From the NCBI GenBank assembly GCA_947450475.1, contig CANFVK010000003.1, forward strand, positions 1-64,000: DNA of 64,000 nucleotides, given 5' to 3'. The DNA comes from Bacteriovoracaceae bacterium. GTDB taxonomy: Bacteria > Bdellovibrionota > Bacteriovoracia > Bacteriovoracales > Bacteriovoracaceae. Positions within the stretch are counted from its first letter, which is position 1. Each line of letters starts with the position of its first letter. The notes under the pieces were generated by a model. That model made no database searches. It was not told where the DNA came from and was given only the letters and a program-made list of their open reading frames with translations. This document shows positions 43,943-52,047 of the stretch, one piece after another. A program made the translations under genes and the position numbers.

Positions 43943-44035
43943 AAAAAACCTCAAATTAACTTTATTTTCGTTTTCACGTTATTTTTTCTCTTTTAGAATG
44001 TTTTGTAAAACGGATTATTTTTGTTCAGGATTATT

Positions 44036-45406
44036 ATGTCAGAAAAAATTATAGTTTCGAAATTTGGTGGAACTTCTATGGGTGATGCGGCGAGGATGGT
44101 TGGCAGTGCAGAAGTTGCAATAAAGCAAAAAGCTAAAGTCGTAGTTGTGTCAGCAACATCTGGAACGACAAATGATCTAATAGAACTTGCAATTACATCA
44201 GAAAAAAGCTCTTGGATAAATGCTCAAACTATTTTGACAAAAATTAAAATTAGACACTTAAAAATAGCCCGAGATTTAGATATGTCTCCTGATAAAATAG
44301 ATTCACTTAACCAGCTATTTGAAGAATTAGAGTCGATGTCTCGCGGTGTTCATCTTTTGAAAGATTGCTCACTTAAGGCACTAGATTCCATTCAAAGTAT
44401 AGGTGAACGGCTTTCTTCAATCCTTTTTACAGAAGCTATGAATATAGTTTTAGAAAAACACAAATCAGAATCAAAAGCTCAATGGCTTGATGTTAGAGAG
44501 GTATTGTTAACAGATAATCAATTCTCTAAGGCTCGTCCCCTACTCTCTGAAATCAAAGCTCAATGCTTGGAACGCCTTGGAGCTTTAAGGCACAACGATC
44601 AAATCTTTATCACTCAAGGTTTTATTGGCAAAACTAAAGATGGAATGACAACTACACTGGGAAGGGGCGGAAGTGATTACTCAGCTGCAATATTGGCCGA
44701 AGCTGTTGGTGCAGACATCCTTGAAATATGGACCGATGTTCCTGGAATAGCCACCACTGACCCAAGAATATGTAAAGACGCTCGGGCCATCTCAGAAATA
44801 TCTTTCAAAGAAGCATCTGAGCTAGCAACTTTTGGAGCCAAAATACTACATCCCGCGACTCTATTACCTGCAATTAGAAGTCATATTCCAGTATTTGTTG
44901 GATCGAGTTTTAATCCTGAACAAGGTGGTACATGGGTCAAAAAAGATGTTGAGCAAGCACCTCTAGTAAGGGCCATGGCCTTAAGGAAAAAACAAAGCCT
45001 TGTCACCCTTTCTACACCTGAAATGCTCTATTCTCATGGTTTTTTATATCAAATTTTTAAGATATTTAATGATCATAAAGTTAGCATTGATGCCATCACG
45101 ACTAGTGAGATAAGTGTTTCTTTTACTTTAGATGACTCTACCCTACTAATCAAAGAACTTATTTTTGATTTAGAAAAAATAGCAGAAGTTCAAATCGAAG
45201 AGCAATTGGCATTGGTCAGTCTTATTGGAAATAATATTAATCATACATCTGGGCTGGCCCATAAAATTTTTCAGACCATCCCAGATATAAATGTTCGAAT
45301 GATTTGTTTGGGTGCGAGTAAGCATAATTTTTGTTTTTTAGTTGCAGAAGATTCTGGTGCTGATGTCATTAACCGGCTTCATGATGTATTTATAGGAAAT
45401 GTCTAA
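44036..45406 (+). CDS. lysC: aspartate kinase (LysC type, ACT domains)
   Basis: Aspartokinase phosphorylates aspartate, the first step of the aspartate family. This 456-residue protein resembles the lysine-sensitive LysC: VSKFGGTSMGDAARM (substrate loop), SATSGTTNDLI, QGFIGKTKDGMTTTLGRGGSDYSAAILAEAVGAD, EIWTDVPGIATTDPR and two ACT domains from about residue 310. ATG 44036 follows CAGGA. The gene starts an operon with dapB, dapA and dapD. Lysine feedback is expected from the family; only about 90 bases precede it, too short for a lysine riboswitch. Confidence 0.93.
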   Translation: MSEKIIVSKFGGTSMGDAARMVGSAEVAIKQKAKVVVVSATSGTTNDLIELAITSEKSSWINAQTILTKIKIRHLKIARDLDMSPDKIDSLNQLFEELESMSRGVHLLKDCSLKALDSIQSIGERLSSILFTEAMNIVLEKHKSESKAQWLDVREVLLTDNQFSKARPLLSEIKAQCLERLGALRHNDQIFITQGFIGKTKDGMTTTLGRGGSDYSAAILAEAVGADILEIWTDVPGIATTDPRICKDARAISEISFKEASELATFGAKILHPATLLPAIRSHIPVFVGSSFNPEQGGTWVKKDVEQAPLVRAMALRKKQSLVTLSTPEMLYSHGFLYQIFKIFNDHKVSIDAITTSEISVSFTLDDSTLLIKELIFDLEKIAEVQIEEQLALVSLIGNNINHTSGLAHKIFQTIPDINVRMICLGASKHNFCFLVAEDSGADVINRLHDVFIGNV

Positions 45407-46095
45407 TGAAAGTAGCACTTTTAGGTAAAGGTAAAACGGGTGGAAAGGTTTTAGAGCTGCTAGTTGAAAGATGCATCGAGCACACTGTTTTCGATTCAAC
45501 AAATCAACCAACCCTGGAAAAACTAAAAGAACATGATGTTATGATTTGCTTTTTGTCTGGTGTTGTATTTAATCAATATTTTCAATTATGTTTAGATAGC
45601 AAAATTCCTCTGATTTGCGGTTCTACAGGTTTTGATTTTCCGAGCTCGCTTTCGCAAGAATTAAAAGCGAAAAAAATTAAGTGGATTTATGCTACAAACT
45701 TCAGCCTTGGAATGAATTTGGTTCAACAAATGATATTAATAATGAAAGAGGCTTCTAAAATTTTCTCTGATTTTAATTTTTCACTTCATGAAATACATCA
45801 CATTAATAAATTAGATGCTCCATCTGGTACTGCTCTATCTTGGAAACTTTGGCTTGATAGTGATGTTCATATTACTTCTGAAAGAATTGGAGATGTGACA
45901 GGAATCCACGAATTAAAATTATCTACACCTTATGAAGAAATTTATTTAAAACATTCGGCGTTGGATCGAAAAATTTTTGCAGAGGGAGCACTTTTTGCAG
46001 CAGATAAAATTTTAAACGACAAAACTATTGCCCCGGGACTACATTTGTTTCAAGATGTGGTTCAAAGGGTTTTAAATCAAGGAACGATTAAATGA
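45406..46095 (+). CDS. dapB: 4-hydroxy-tetrahydrodipicolinate reductase
   Basis: DapB reduces the DapA product with NAD(P)H. At 229 residues it is shorter than E. coli DapB (273), as in several other phyla. The nucleotide loop is LLGKGKTGGKVLEL, the substrate region GSTGFDF, and the catalytic segment EIHHINKLDAPSGTALSW with the family HHxxKxDAPSGTA signature. It overlaps lysC by one base (TAATG) and dapA by four. The order lysC-dapB-dapA-dapD runs the pathway with its enzymes translated as a coupled set. Confidence 0.9.
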   Translation: MKVALLGKGKTGGKVLELLVERCIEHTVFDSTNQPTLEKLKEHDVMICFLSGVVFNQYFQLCLDSKIPLICGSTGFDFPSSLSQELKAKKIKWIYATNFSLGMNLVQQMILIMKEASKIFSDFNFSLHEIHHINKLDAPSGTALSWKLWLDSDVHITSERIGDVTGIHELKLSTPYEEIYLKHSALDRKIFAEGALFAADKILNDKTIAPGLHLFQDVVQRVLNQGTIK

Positions 46096-46982
46096 AAAAT
46101 TTAAATAAATATCCACTTTGGACAGCTATCGTAACTCCCATGCTTTCTGATTCAAGTGTTGATTATGATTCGTTTGAAAAAATTTTACGTGAACAAGATG
46201 CTTCAGGAAATGCAATCGTTATTTTGGGTTCAACCGGTGAGGCGCTAAACTTGGATAAAACCGAATGCAAAAAAATTTTGGAATTTGGACTTTCGCTTAA
46301 TTTAAATGTTCCACTTATGACAGGCATTGGAGGATTTAATCAAAAAGATACTCTCGAATATGTTCATTATCTAAATACGCTCGCTCTCGATGCTTATCTT
46401 GTCGTAACTCCTCTATATGCAAAACCTGGAGAGTTTGGACAAACACAATGGTTTAAGGAGATTTTGGATGCATCCACCAAGCCGTGCATGCTCTACAATG
46501 TTCCGGGAAGAACTGGAGTTAAGATGAGCTTTAATGCTGTTAAAAACTTGGCGCATCATAAAAATTTCTGGGCCATAAAAGAAGCATCAGGGTCAGTAGA
46601 AGATTTTAAAAAATACAGTGAATCCAATCCAAATGCGCGGGTTTATAGTGGTGATGATGGATTACTTTTTGATTTTTATCCTCACGGCTGCAAAGGTCTA
46701 GTTTCTGTTGCATCTAATGCCTGGCCGAAAGAAACTAAAGCCTATGTACTCAAAACACTAGAAGGAAAACTAACCAAAGAAGAAGCTATTATTTGGTCAA
46801 AAGCTTGCGATTCTCTTTTTATTGCAGCTAATCCTGTTCCAGTTAAACACCTAATGAAAACTCAAGGCAAAATAAAAACTGACACGATGAGATCTCCTTT
46901 GTCTGAAAAAGATCTCATTGACGAATCACCGCTAAATGAAGCCAACAACGCTATCTCAATTTGGTATAAGGAAAATTTATGA
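46092..46982 (+). CDS. dapA: 4-hydroxy-tetrahydrodipicolinate synthase
   Basis: DapA condenses pyruvate with aspartate semialdehyde. The 296-residue TIM-barrel protein has the standard length. Features: the N-terminal PLWTAIVTPM, GSTGEALNL (substrate loop), YLVVTPLYAKPGEFGQTQWF, YNVPGRTGVKM with the catalytic Tyr and FWAIKEASGSV with the Schiff-base lysine. The stop/start overlaps with dapB and dapD are both four bases. It acts in the cytoplasm as a tetramer in the family. Confidence 0.95.
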   Translation: MKNLNKYPLWTAIVTPMLSDSSVDYDSFEKILREQDASGNAIVILGSTGEALNLDKTECKKILEFGLSLNLNVPLMTGIGGFNQKDTLEYVHYLNTLALDAYLVVTPLYAKPGEFGQTQWFKEILDASTKPCMLYNVPGRTGVKMSFNAVKNLAHHKNFWAIKEASGSVEDFKKYSESNPNARVYSGDDGLLFDFYPHGCKGLVSVASNAWPKETKAYVLKTLEGKLTKEEAIIWSKACDSLFIAANPVPVKHLMKTQGKIKTDTMRSPLSEKDLIDESPLNEANNAISIWYKENL

Positions 46983-47731
46983 TGTTTATTTCTAATTGGG
47001 AACAAACTTTAATCGACTTAGAAAGTGGAAAAGTTCGATCCGCTAATTTTTTAGATGGTCGATGGGTCGCAAATACCGAAGTTAAAACTCAAATTCTAGA
47101 AGCTTTCAAAGCCGGTACCTTAAAAGAAGAAAATGGCTTCGTTGATAAACACAACCTCATGCCTCAAAAATTTAATGTTGAAAGAGGCATTCGGATTGTA
47201 CCAGGAGGAACATCTGTTCGAAGAGGATCCTACATTGCTAAAGGCGTGATCATAATGCCTCCTAGTTATATAAATGTTGGAGCCTATGTAGATGAAGGTA
47301 CGATGGTTGATTCACATGTTTTGATCGGTTCTTGTGCCCAAATCGGCAAGAAAGTGCATCTGTCTACGGCAGTGCAAATTGGAGGTGTCCTCGAACCCAT
47401 CGGCGCCTCGCCAGTTGTTATTGAAGATGAAGCTTTTATTGGTGCGGGGGCAATTATTGTCGAAGGAATTCAAATTAAAAAAAGGGCCGTCATTGCCCCA
47501 GGCGTAATACTTTCAAAGGGAATTCCTGTTTACGACCTCGTTCATAATCGCATATTAAACAAGGGTGAACCAATTCCAGAAGGGGCCATAGTTGTTCCAG
47601 GAAACCGTCCGGTAAAATCTGACAATATTTGGGCAAAAGAGATTGGACTAACTCTTCAATGTGCCATCATAGTTAAATATCGCGATGATAAAAGTGAGGC
47701 ATCCTTAATTTTAGAGGATTTTCTTCGTTAG
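46979..47731 (+). CDS. dapD: tetrahydrodipicolinate N-succinyltransferase
   Basis: DapD transfers succinyl from succinyl-CoA to the DapA/B product, defining the succinylase branch of diaminopimelate synthesis. The 250-residue protein has the left-handed beta-helix hexapeptide pattern and the family core YVDEGTMVDSHVLIGSCAQIGKKVHLS and QIGGVLEPIGASPVVIEDEAFIGAGAIIVEGI. It is slightly shorter than E. coli DapD (274). It is the last gene of the operon, overlapping dapA by four bases; dapC, dapE and dapF are not in the window. Confidence 0.93.
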   Translation: MMFISNWEQTLIDLESGKVRSANFLDGRWVANTEVKTQILEAFKAGTLKEENGFVDKHNLMPQKFNVERGIRIVPGGTSVRRGSYIAKGVIIMPPSYINVGAYVDEGTMVDSHVLIGSCAQIGKKVHLSTAVQIGGVLEPIGASPVVIEDEAFIGAGAIIVEGIQIKKRAVIAPGVILSKGIPVYDLVHNRILNKGEPIPEGAIVVPGNRPVKSDNIWAKEIGLTLQCAIIVKYRDDKSEASLILEDFLR

Positions 47732-47803
47732 CTACATTTGTGACAGTTCTTTTACATAGCTTAGCTTTTCTACGAGTTAATCTATTGGAAGGAGAACTAA
47801 CAC

Positions 47804-48706
47804 ATGAAACAACCTTACTTGCAAGAAAGCCAAAAACATGAAATTGATTGGGTTAATACTCTTTTTTTAACATTAACTCCGATCGTCGCAATCGTTCTAT
47901 CCTGGATTTATTTCTCACAACACGGATTGCAAATTTCCATTATTCTTTTAGCAATTGTTTTTTATTATCTAACCGGGATGTCTATCACTGGTGGATATCA
48001 CCGACTATTTGCTCATCGGGCCTATAAAGCTTCAAACTTGGTTAAATTCATTTATTTATGTTTTGGTGCTGCCGCATTTGAAAACTCTGCACTTAAATGG
48101 TGTTCAGATCATCGAATCCATCATCGTCATGTCGATCATGAGGAAGATCCTTACAATATTAAAAAAGGATTTTTATGGGCACATATTGGTTGGATTTTTT
48201 TCAAAGAAACTAACAAATCTCCTGAATACCCAAAAGATTTGCTAAATGACAAACTAGTCATGTGGCAAGACCGAAATTATTTATGGTTAGCCGTTTTATT
48301 TGGATTTGGACTTCCGACTTTAATTGGGCATTTTTTAGGATCTGCGCTAGGTGGCTTAGCCCTGGCCGGAGTCGCTCGCGTTGTCTTTGTTCATCACTGT
48401 ACATTTTTTATTAATTCTCTTTGCCACATTGTGGGCTCAAGACCATATACCGATTCAAACACTGCCAGAGATAGCTTTATTATGGCCGTTTTTAGTTATG
48501 GCGAAGGCTATCATAATTATCATCATTATTTCCCAAGTGATTATCGCAATGGTGTGCGATGGTATCATTTTGATCCAACTAAGTGGTTAATAAAAGTCCT
48601 TTCACTTATTGGATTAACCAATGACTTAAAAAAAGTGCCTGAAAAACTTATTTCTCAGGCAAGAGCTGAAATGTCTATGAAGAAACTACAAATGATATCT
48701 AATTGA
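47804..48706 (+). CDS. acyl-CoA/acyl-lipid delta-9 type desaturase
   Basis: A 300-residue membrane fatty-acid desaturase with the three histidine boxes of the stearoyl-CoA type: H66-RLFA-H71 (GGYHRLFAH), H103-RI-H106-H107 (DHRIHHRH) and H237-NY-H240-H241 (GEGYHNYHHYF). These bind the di-iron centre. Four helices flank them. It introduces a cis double bond into acyl chains, adjusting membrane fluidity. GGAAGGAG precedes the ATG. It is a single gene whose 3' end overlaps the convergent KimA-like gene by 21 bases. Substrate form (CoA, ACP or lipid) is not shown. Confidence 0.92.
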   Translation: MKQPYLQESQKHEIDWVNTLFLTLTPIVAIVLSWIYFSQHGLQISIILLAIVFYYLTGMSITGGYHRLFAHRAYKASNLVKFIYLCFGAAAFENSALKWCSDHRIHHRHVDHEEDPYNIKKGFLWAHIGWIFFKETNKSPEYPKDLLNDKLVMWQDRNYLWLAVLFGFGLPTLIGHFLGSALGGLALAGVARVVFVHHCTFFINSLCHIVGSRPYTDSNTARDSFIMAVFSYGEGYHNYHHYFPSDYRNGVRWYHFDPTKWLIKVLSLIGLTNDLKKVPEKLISQARAEMSMKKLQMISN

Positions 48707-50509
48707 CGTGACAACCTTGCCCGACTTTAATCGTAAGGCAGTTCTCAATACCAGGGTCATTTGGTTATGAAGAAATTGATGGTACCAGTGTCTGGTAATA
48801 AATTCAGGCACAACAACCGAAACCAAATCTTTGCCTGATTCAACGTGAACCTGGTCAATATAATCAAGCAAAGGTCCCAGTACAGATCTGTATGGCGAAT
48901 TTAACACATTTAGCGGAAGTCCCTGTGACCATTTCTCCCAAACTTTAAGCATTTTTTCAGTCGCATCTTTATCAACATCAACGTAACAAACTCTAACATC
49001 ATCAGAAATAGTTAAAGCATATTGTACCGCCATAACTACGCCGGGGTGTATTCCAGATATAGGAACTATTGTTGTGTATTTCTTTTTATTATTGAGGTCA
49101 ATATTTTGATGATATGAATCTCTTGCCAACTGGTGCCCAACACCTAGGTAATGTCTTTTAATTTGCTTGAAGAAAAAAACTAAACTTGGAATCAAAAATA
49201 CAATAATCCAAGCACCATGAATAAATTTAGTAATTGTTATAACAATTAAAACAATGAAGGTAGTGACAGCTCCAATTGCATTGATCACTAAACCCTTTCT
49301 CCAGTGCGGCTCTTTAATTTTTTGATGGTGAACTATCATGCCAGCTTGAGAAAGTGTAAATGAAAGAAAAACACCCACAGCGTATAAAGGTATAAGTAAA
49401 TGGGTTGAGCCCTTAAACAAAATGATTAGTAAAATAGCTGAAAGTGTTAATCCAATAATTCCATTTGAAAAAACTAATCGATCTCCAATGCTTGAGAGCT
49501 GGCGAGGCAAAAAGCGATCTTTAGCCAGCAATGAAGATAGTCTTGGAAAATCGGCGTAACTTGTATTAGCAGCTAGTAATAAAATTAAAGCAACGGCGAC
49601 TTGGGTGGCGTAATATAATATATTCTTACCAAAAACCGAACGAGATAATAGCGACATAACAGTTTGACCATTTTCAGGTATAATGCCGTAAACGTGCGCT
49701 AAAAGTGAAATGCCCAAAAAGAAAAATCCTAGTATCGCCGACATCCATATCATAGTGATTTTAGCATTGGTTTGACTGGGCTTTTTAAAAATTGGAACTC
49801 CATTGGATATGGCCTCAATACCAGTTAAAGCTGAGCAACCTGAAGCAAATGCTCTCAAAAGAAGAAACATTGGAACTTCTGGATAAGATTCATGAAGTAT
49901 GGGCGAATGAGGAAGCACAGATCCAGAAAGAATCTTATAAGTACCGACTGCTATCATTAAAATGATACTAAAAATAAAAAAATAAGTCGGATAGGCAAAA
50001 ATATTTGAGGATTCGCGAATCCCCCTAAGGTTAAGTGACATAATTAATAAAACTATCAATACGCCAATGATCACTTTATGCTCAGCTATAAGTGGAAAAG
50101 CTGAGCCAATGTTTTCAACTCCAGCAGAAACAGAAACCGACACAGTCAAAATATAATCTATCAGTAAAGCCGCACCAGCAATAAGGCCGGCGGTTTCACC
50201 CAAATTCTCCTTAGCAACCGTATATGCTCCACCTCCATGGGGATAAGCAGATATAGTCTGTTGATAGGAAAGAGTAATTATAAGCAGAAGTACAGCAACT
50301 CCTAAGGCCATAGGCATCGACCATGCCATGGCCGCAGCAGACAAGGTTAGCAAAGCTATAAGCACTTCTTCTGTTGCATAAGCAACTGAAGAGAGTGCAT
50401 CTGAAGAAAGCACGGCAAGGGCTTTCCATTTTGGAATTTGCTCTTCTTCGAGCTTGTCCAGAGTTAGAGGATCACCAATAAAAAAGTGCTTTAACTTCGC
50501 AAAAAACAT
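48686..50509 (-). CDS. kimA: KimA-like potassium/APC-superfamily transporter
   Basis: A 607-residue protein with 12 membrane helices and a cytoplasmic C-terminal domain of about 150 residues, closely similar along its length to Bacillus KimA (YdaO), a high-affinity K+ importer in the KUP group. Matching pieces: KWKALAVLSSDALSSVAYATEE, YPHGGGAYTVAKENLGE, LLIDYILTVSVSVSAG, RAFASGCSALTGIEAISNG and LIPLYAVGVFLSFTLSQAGM. ATG 50509 has AGGTGG at good distance; GTG 50521 is an alternative. KimA in Bacillus is inhibited by cyclic di-AMP; whether this holds here is unknown, and no ydaO-type riboswitch was recognised upstream. An older name would be amino acid permease. Confidence 0.8.
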   Translation of the reverse strand: MFFAKLKHFFIGDPLTLDKLEEEQIPKWKALAVLSSDALSSVAYATEEVLIALLTLSAAAMAWSMPMALGVAVLLLIITLSYQQTISAYPHGGGAYTVAKENLGETAGLIAGAALLIDYILTVSVSVSAGVENIGSAFPLIAEHKVIIGVLIVLLIMSLNLRGIRESSNIFAYPTYFFIFSIILMIAVGTYKILSGSVLPHSPILHESYPEVPMFLLLRAFASGCSALTGIEAISNGVPIFKKPSQTNAKITMIWMSAILGFFFLGISLLAHVYGIIPENGQTVMSLLSRSVFGKNILYYATQVAVALILLLAANTSYADFPRLSSLLAKDRFLPRQLSSIGDRLVFSNGIIGLTLSAILLIILFKGSTHLLIPLYAVGVFLSFTLSQAGMIVHHQKIKEPHWRKGLVINAIGAVTTFIVLIVITITKFIHGAWIIVFLIPSLVFFFKQIKRHYLGVGHQLARDSYHQNIDLNNKKKYTTIVPISGIHPGVVMAVQYALTISDDVRVCYVDVDKDATEKMLKVWEKWSQGLPLNVLNSPYRSVLGPLLDYIDQVHVESGKDLVSVVVPEFITRHWYHQFLHNQMTLVLRTALRLKSGKVVTSIRYHL

Positions 50510-50672
50510 ATACAATGCCACCTAGATTGAAACTTCTTTAAACAAAAGTTTTTCATTTATAAATAAGTGAAATAAGAACGTTTAACTCTAAAATGCGCTT
50601 GTACTAAACCTATGTCAAGTGTCTGAAAAACTATATCAATTGAAATGATTTTTTATTTAATTTTTAAGAAAA

Positions 50673-50721
50673 ACACTAAATATATGACACGAGGATATCT
50701 CTTCTGCACAATATATAGTGG
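50673..50721 (+). promoter_or_regulatory. putative pair of NrdR boxes upstream of nrdB-nrdA
   Basis: GCACAATATATAGTGG at 50706-50721 agrees with the NrdR box consensus (ACACwATATATwGTGT) at 14 of 16 places. A second, weaker half-matching copy, ACACTAAATATATGAC at 50673-50688, begins 33 bases upstream, close to the usual three-turn spacing of paired boxes. NrdR represses ribonucleotide reductase operons. The pair lies about 330 bases before nrdB and about 165-210 bases upstream of the divergent kimA start; control of nrdBA is the natural reading. Confidence 0.6.
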
Positions 50722-51011
50722 TGTCAAGCCTTAAAAAAAACTTATTTGTACTCATTTTTCGTTTAAAAGCTGGCTGTAAGTTTTAATTAGATGTTAAAAA
50801 ATTTTACCGTAGGACCAATAAATAATCTTCTAATTATATGAATTTAAATGAACTAATATCATCTCCGAAAAGGTAAATCTGACCTAGTGGCCAGGTTTGA
50901 AAAAAAGTGAAGCAGAGTTTTTTATTTTTAAAATTCGCGGTTCTTGTTATCTTTTAAAAAAGTAATTTAATTTTTGAACGGCCTTCGAATGATGAGATTA
51001 CTTTTGAACTA
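50722..51011 (+). other. long non-coding leader/upstream region of nrdB
   Basis: About 290 bases without a credible gene. It is A+T-rich, with one short G+C island (ACCTAGTGGCCAGGT, 50882-50896, 4-bp terminal stem) and a candidate promoter TTGTTA (50944-50949), 17 bases, TTAATT (50967-50972). If transcription starts at the NrdR boxes the leader would be near 300 bases; if at the candidate promoter, about 75. No known riboswitch pattern was recognised. Confidence 0.4.
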
Positions 51012-51027
51012 ACACACACACACACAC
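51012..51027 (+). repeat. (AC)8 dinucleotide tract before nrdB
   Basis: Eight AC units run from 51012 to 51027, 14 bases before the AGGAGG ribosome site (51042-51047) of nrdB. It lies in the 5' untranslated region, so length changes would not shift a reading frame but could change leader or promoter spacing. Confidence 0.85.
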
Positions 51028-51053
51028 AACAGAGACACTTCAGGAGGCACACA

Positions 51054-52046
51054 ATGGCAGCAACAGATACTGCTCAATCGGGCGTTTTAGCACCCAATGA
51101 TTCTCGCTTTGTACTTTTTCCACTTCAATATCACCAAATATGGGAAATGTATAAAAAACACATGGCCGTTTTTTGGACTGCTGAAGAAATTGATTTAGTT
51201 CCAGATTTAAATGACTGGGAAAATAAATTAAATAAAGACGAAAAACATTTCATTTCACATGTTCTTGCTTTTTTTGCAGCTAGTGATGGAATCGTGAATG
51301 AAAATCTTGCACTAAGATTCTATAAGGATGTTCAGATCCCTGAAGCTAGATGTTTTTACGGCTTCCAAATCGCAATGGAAAATATCCACAGCGAAACCTA
51401 TTCCCTATTGATTGATACTTACATCAAAGATCCAAAAGAAAAAAACAAACTTTTTAATGCCAATGAAAAACTAGCTTGTGTGGCAAAAAAATCAAAATGG
51501 GCCATTAATTGGATTTCATCTAAAAAATCATTTGCTCATAGACTTGTAGCTTTTGCAGCGATTGAAGGAATTTTCTTTTCAGGATCCTTTTGTGCCATTT
51601 ACTGGTTGAAAAAAAGAGGTCTAATGGCCGGTCTTTGTACTTCTAACGAATTTATTTCAAGAGATGAAGGACTTCACTGCCAGTTTGCTTGCCTAATGCA
51701 CTCACTTTTAAGTGAAGATGAAAAAATAGATGCTGCGACTATCACTCAAATCATTATAGAAGCAGTAGAAATTGAAAAGGAATTTATCCTTGAAGCACTA
51801 CCAGTTTCTCTCATTGGAATGAACTCTGATTCCATGTCACAATATATTGAGTTTGTTGCTGATCACTGGTTGAAGCAACTTGGTGCGGATGCTCATTACA
51901 ATACAAAAAATCCTTTTGAGTGGATGGAATTAATTTCACTTGAAGGTAAAACTAATTTTTTTGAAAAGAGAGTTTCCGAATACCAAAGACCTGGTGTTCT
52001 CGGAGAAAAAAATACACACACATTCACATTAGACGCGGAGTTTTAA
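51054..52046 (+). CDS. nrdB: class Ia ribonucleotide reductase, small subunit
   Basis: The radical-generating di-iron subunit of aerobic ribonucleotide reductase, 330 residues. Iron ligands and radical site are visible with the spacing of mammalian R2: D78 (FAASDGI), E109 and H112 (AMENIH), Y116 (SETYSLL) as the tyrosyl radical; further ligands lie in [12 protein letters not shown] and [11 protein letters not shown]. The sequence style ([17 protein letters not shown]) is of the eukaryote-like class Ia group. The C-terminal tail FTLDAEF binds the large subunit. AGGAGG precedes the start. The stop is two bases before nrdA, so they form an operon. Confidence 0.96.
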   Translation: MAATDTAQSGVLAPNDSRFVLFPLQYHQIWEMYKKHMAVFWTAEEIDLVPDLNDWENKLNKDEKHFISHVLAFFAASDGIVNENLALRFYKDVQIPEARCFYGFQIAMENIHSETYSLLIDTYIKDPKEKNKLFNANEKLACVAKKSKWAINWISSKKSFAHRLVAFAAIEGIFFSGSFCAIYWLKKRGLMAGLCTSNEFISRDEGLHCQFACLMHSLLSEDEKIDAATITQIIIEAVEIEKEFILEALPVSLIGMNSDSMSQYIEFVADHWLKQLGADAHYNTKNPFEWMELISLEGKTNFFEKRVSEYQRPGVLGEKNTHTFTLDAEF

Positions 52047-52047
52047 C

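Noticed and set aside
43955..44035. Lysine riboswitch before lysC
   Set aside because: The gap is only about 80 bases, far too short for a lysine riboswitch, and no such structure is seen.
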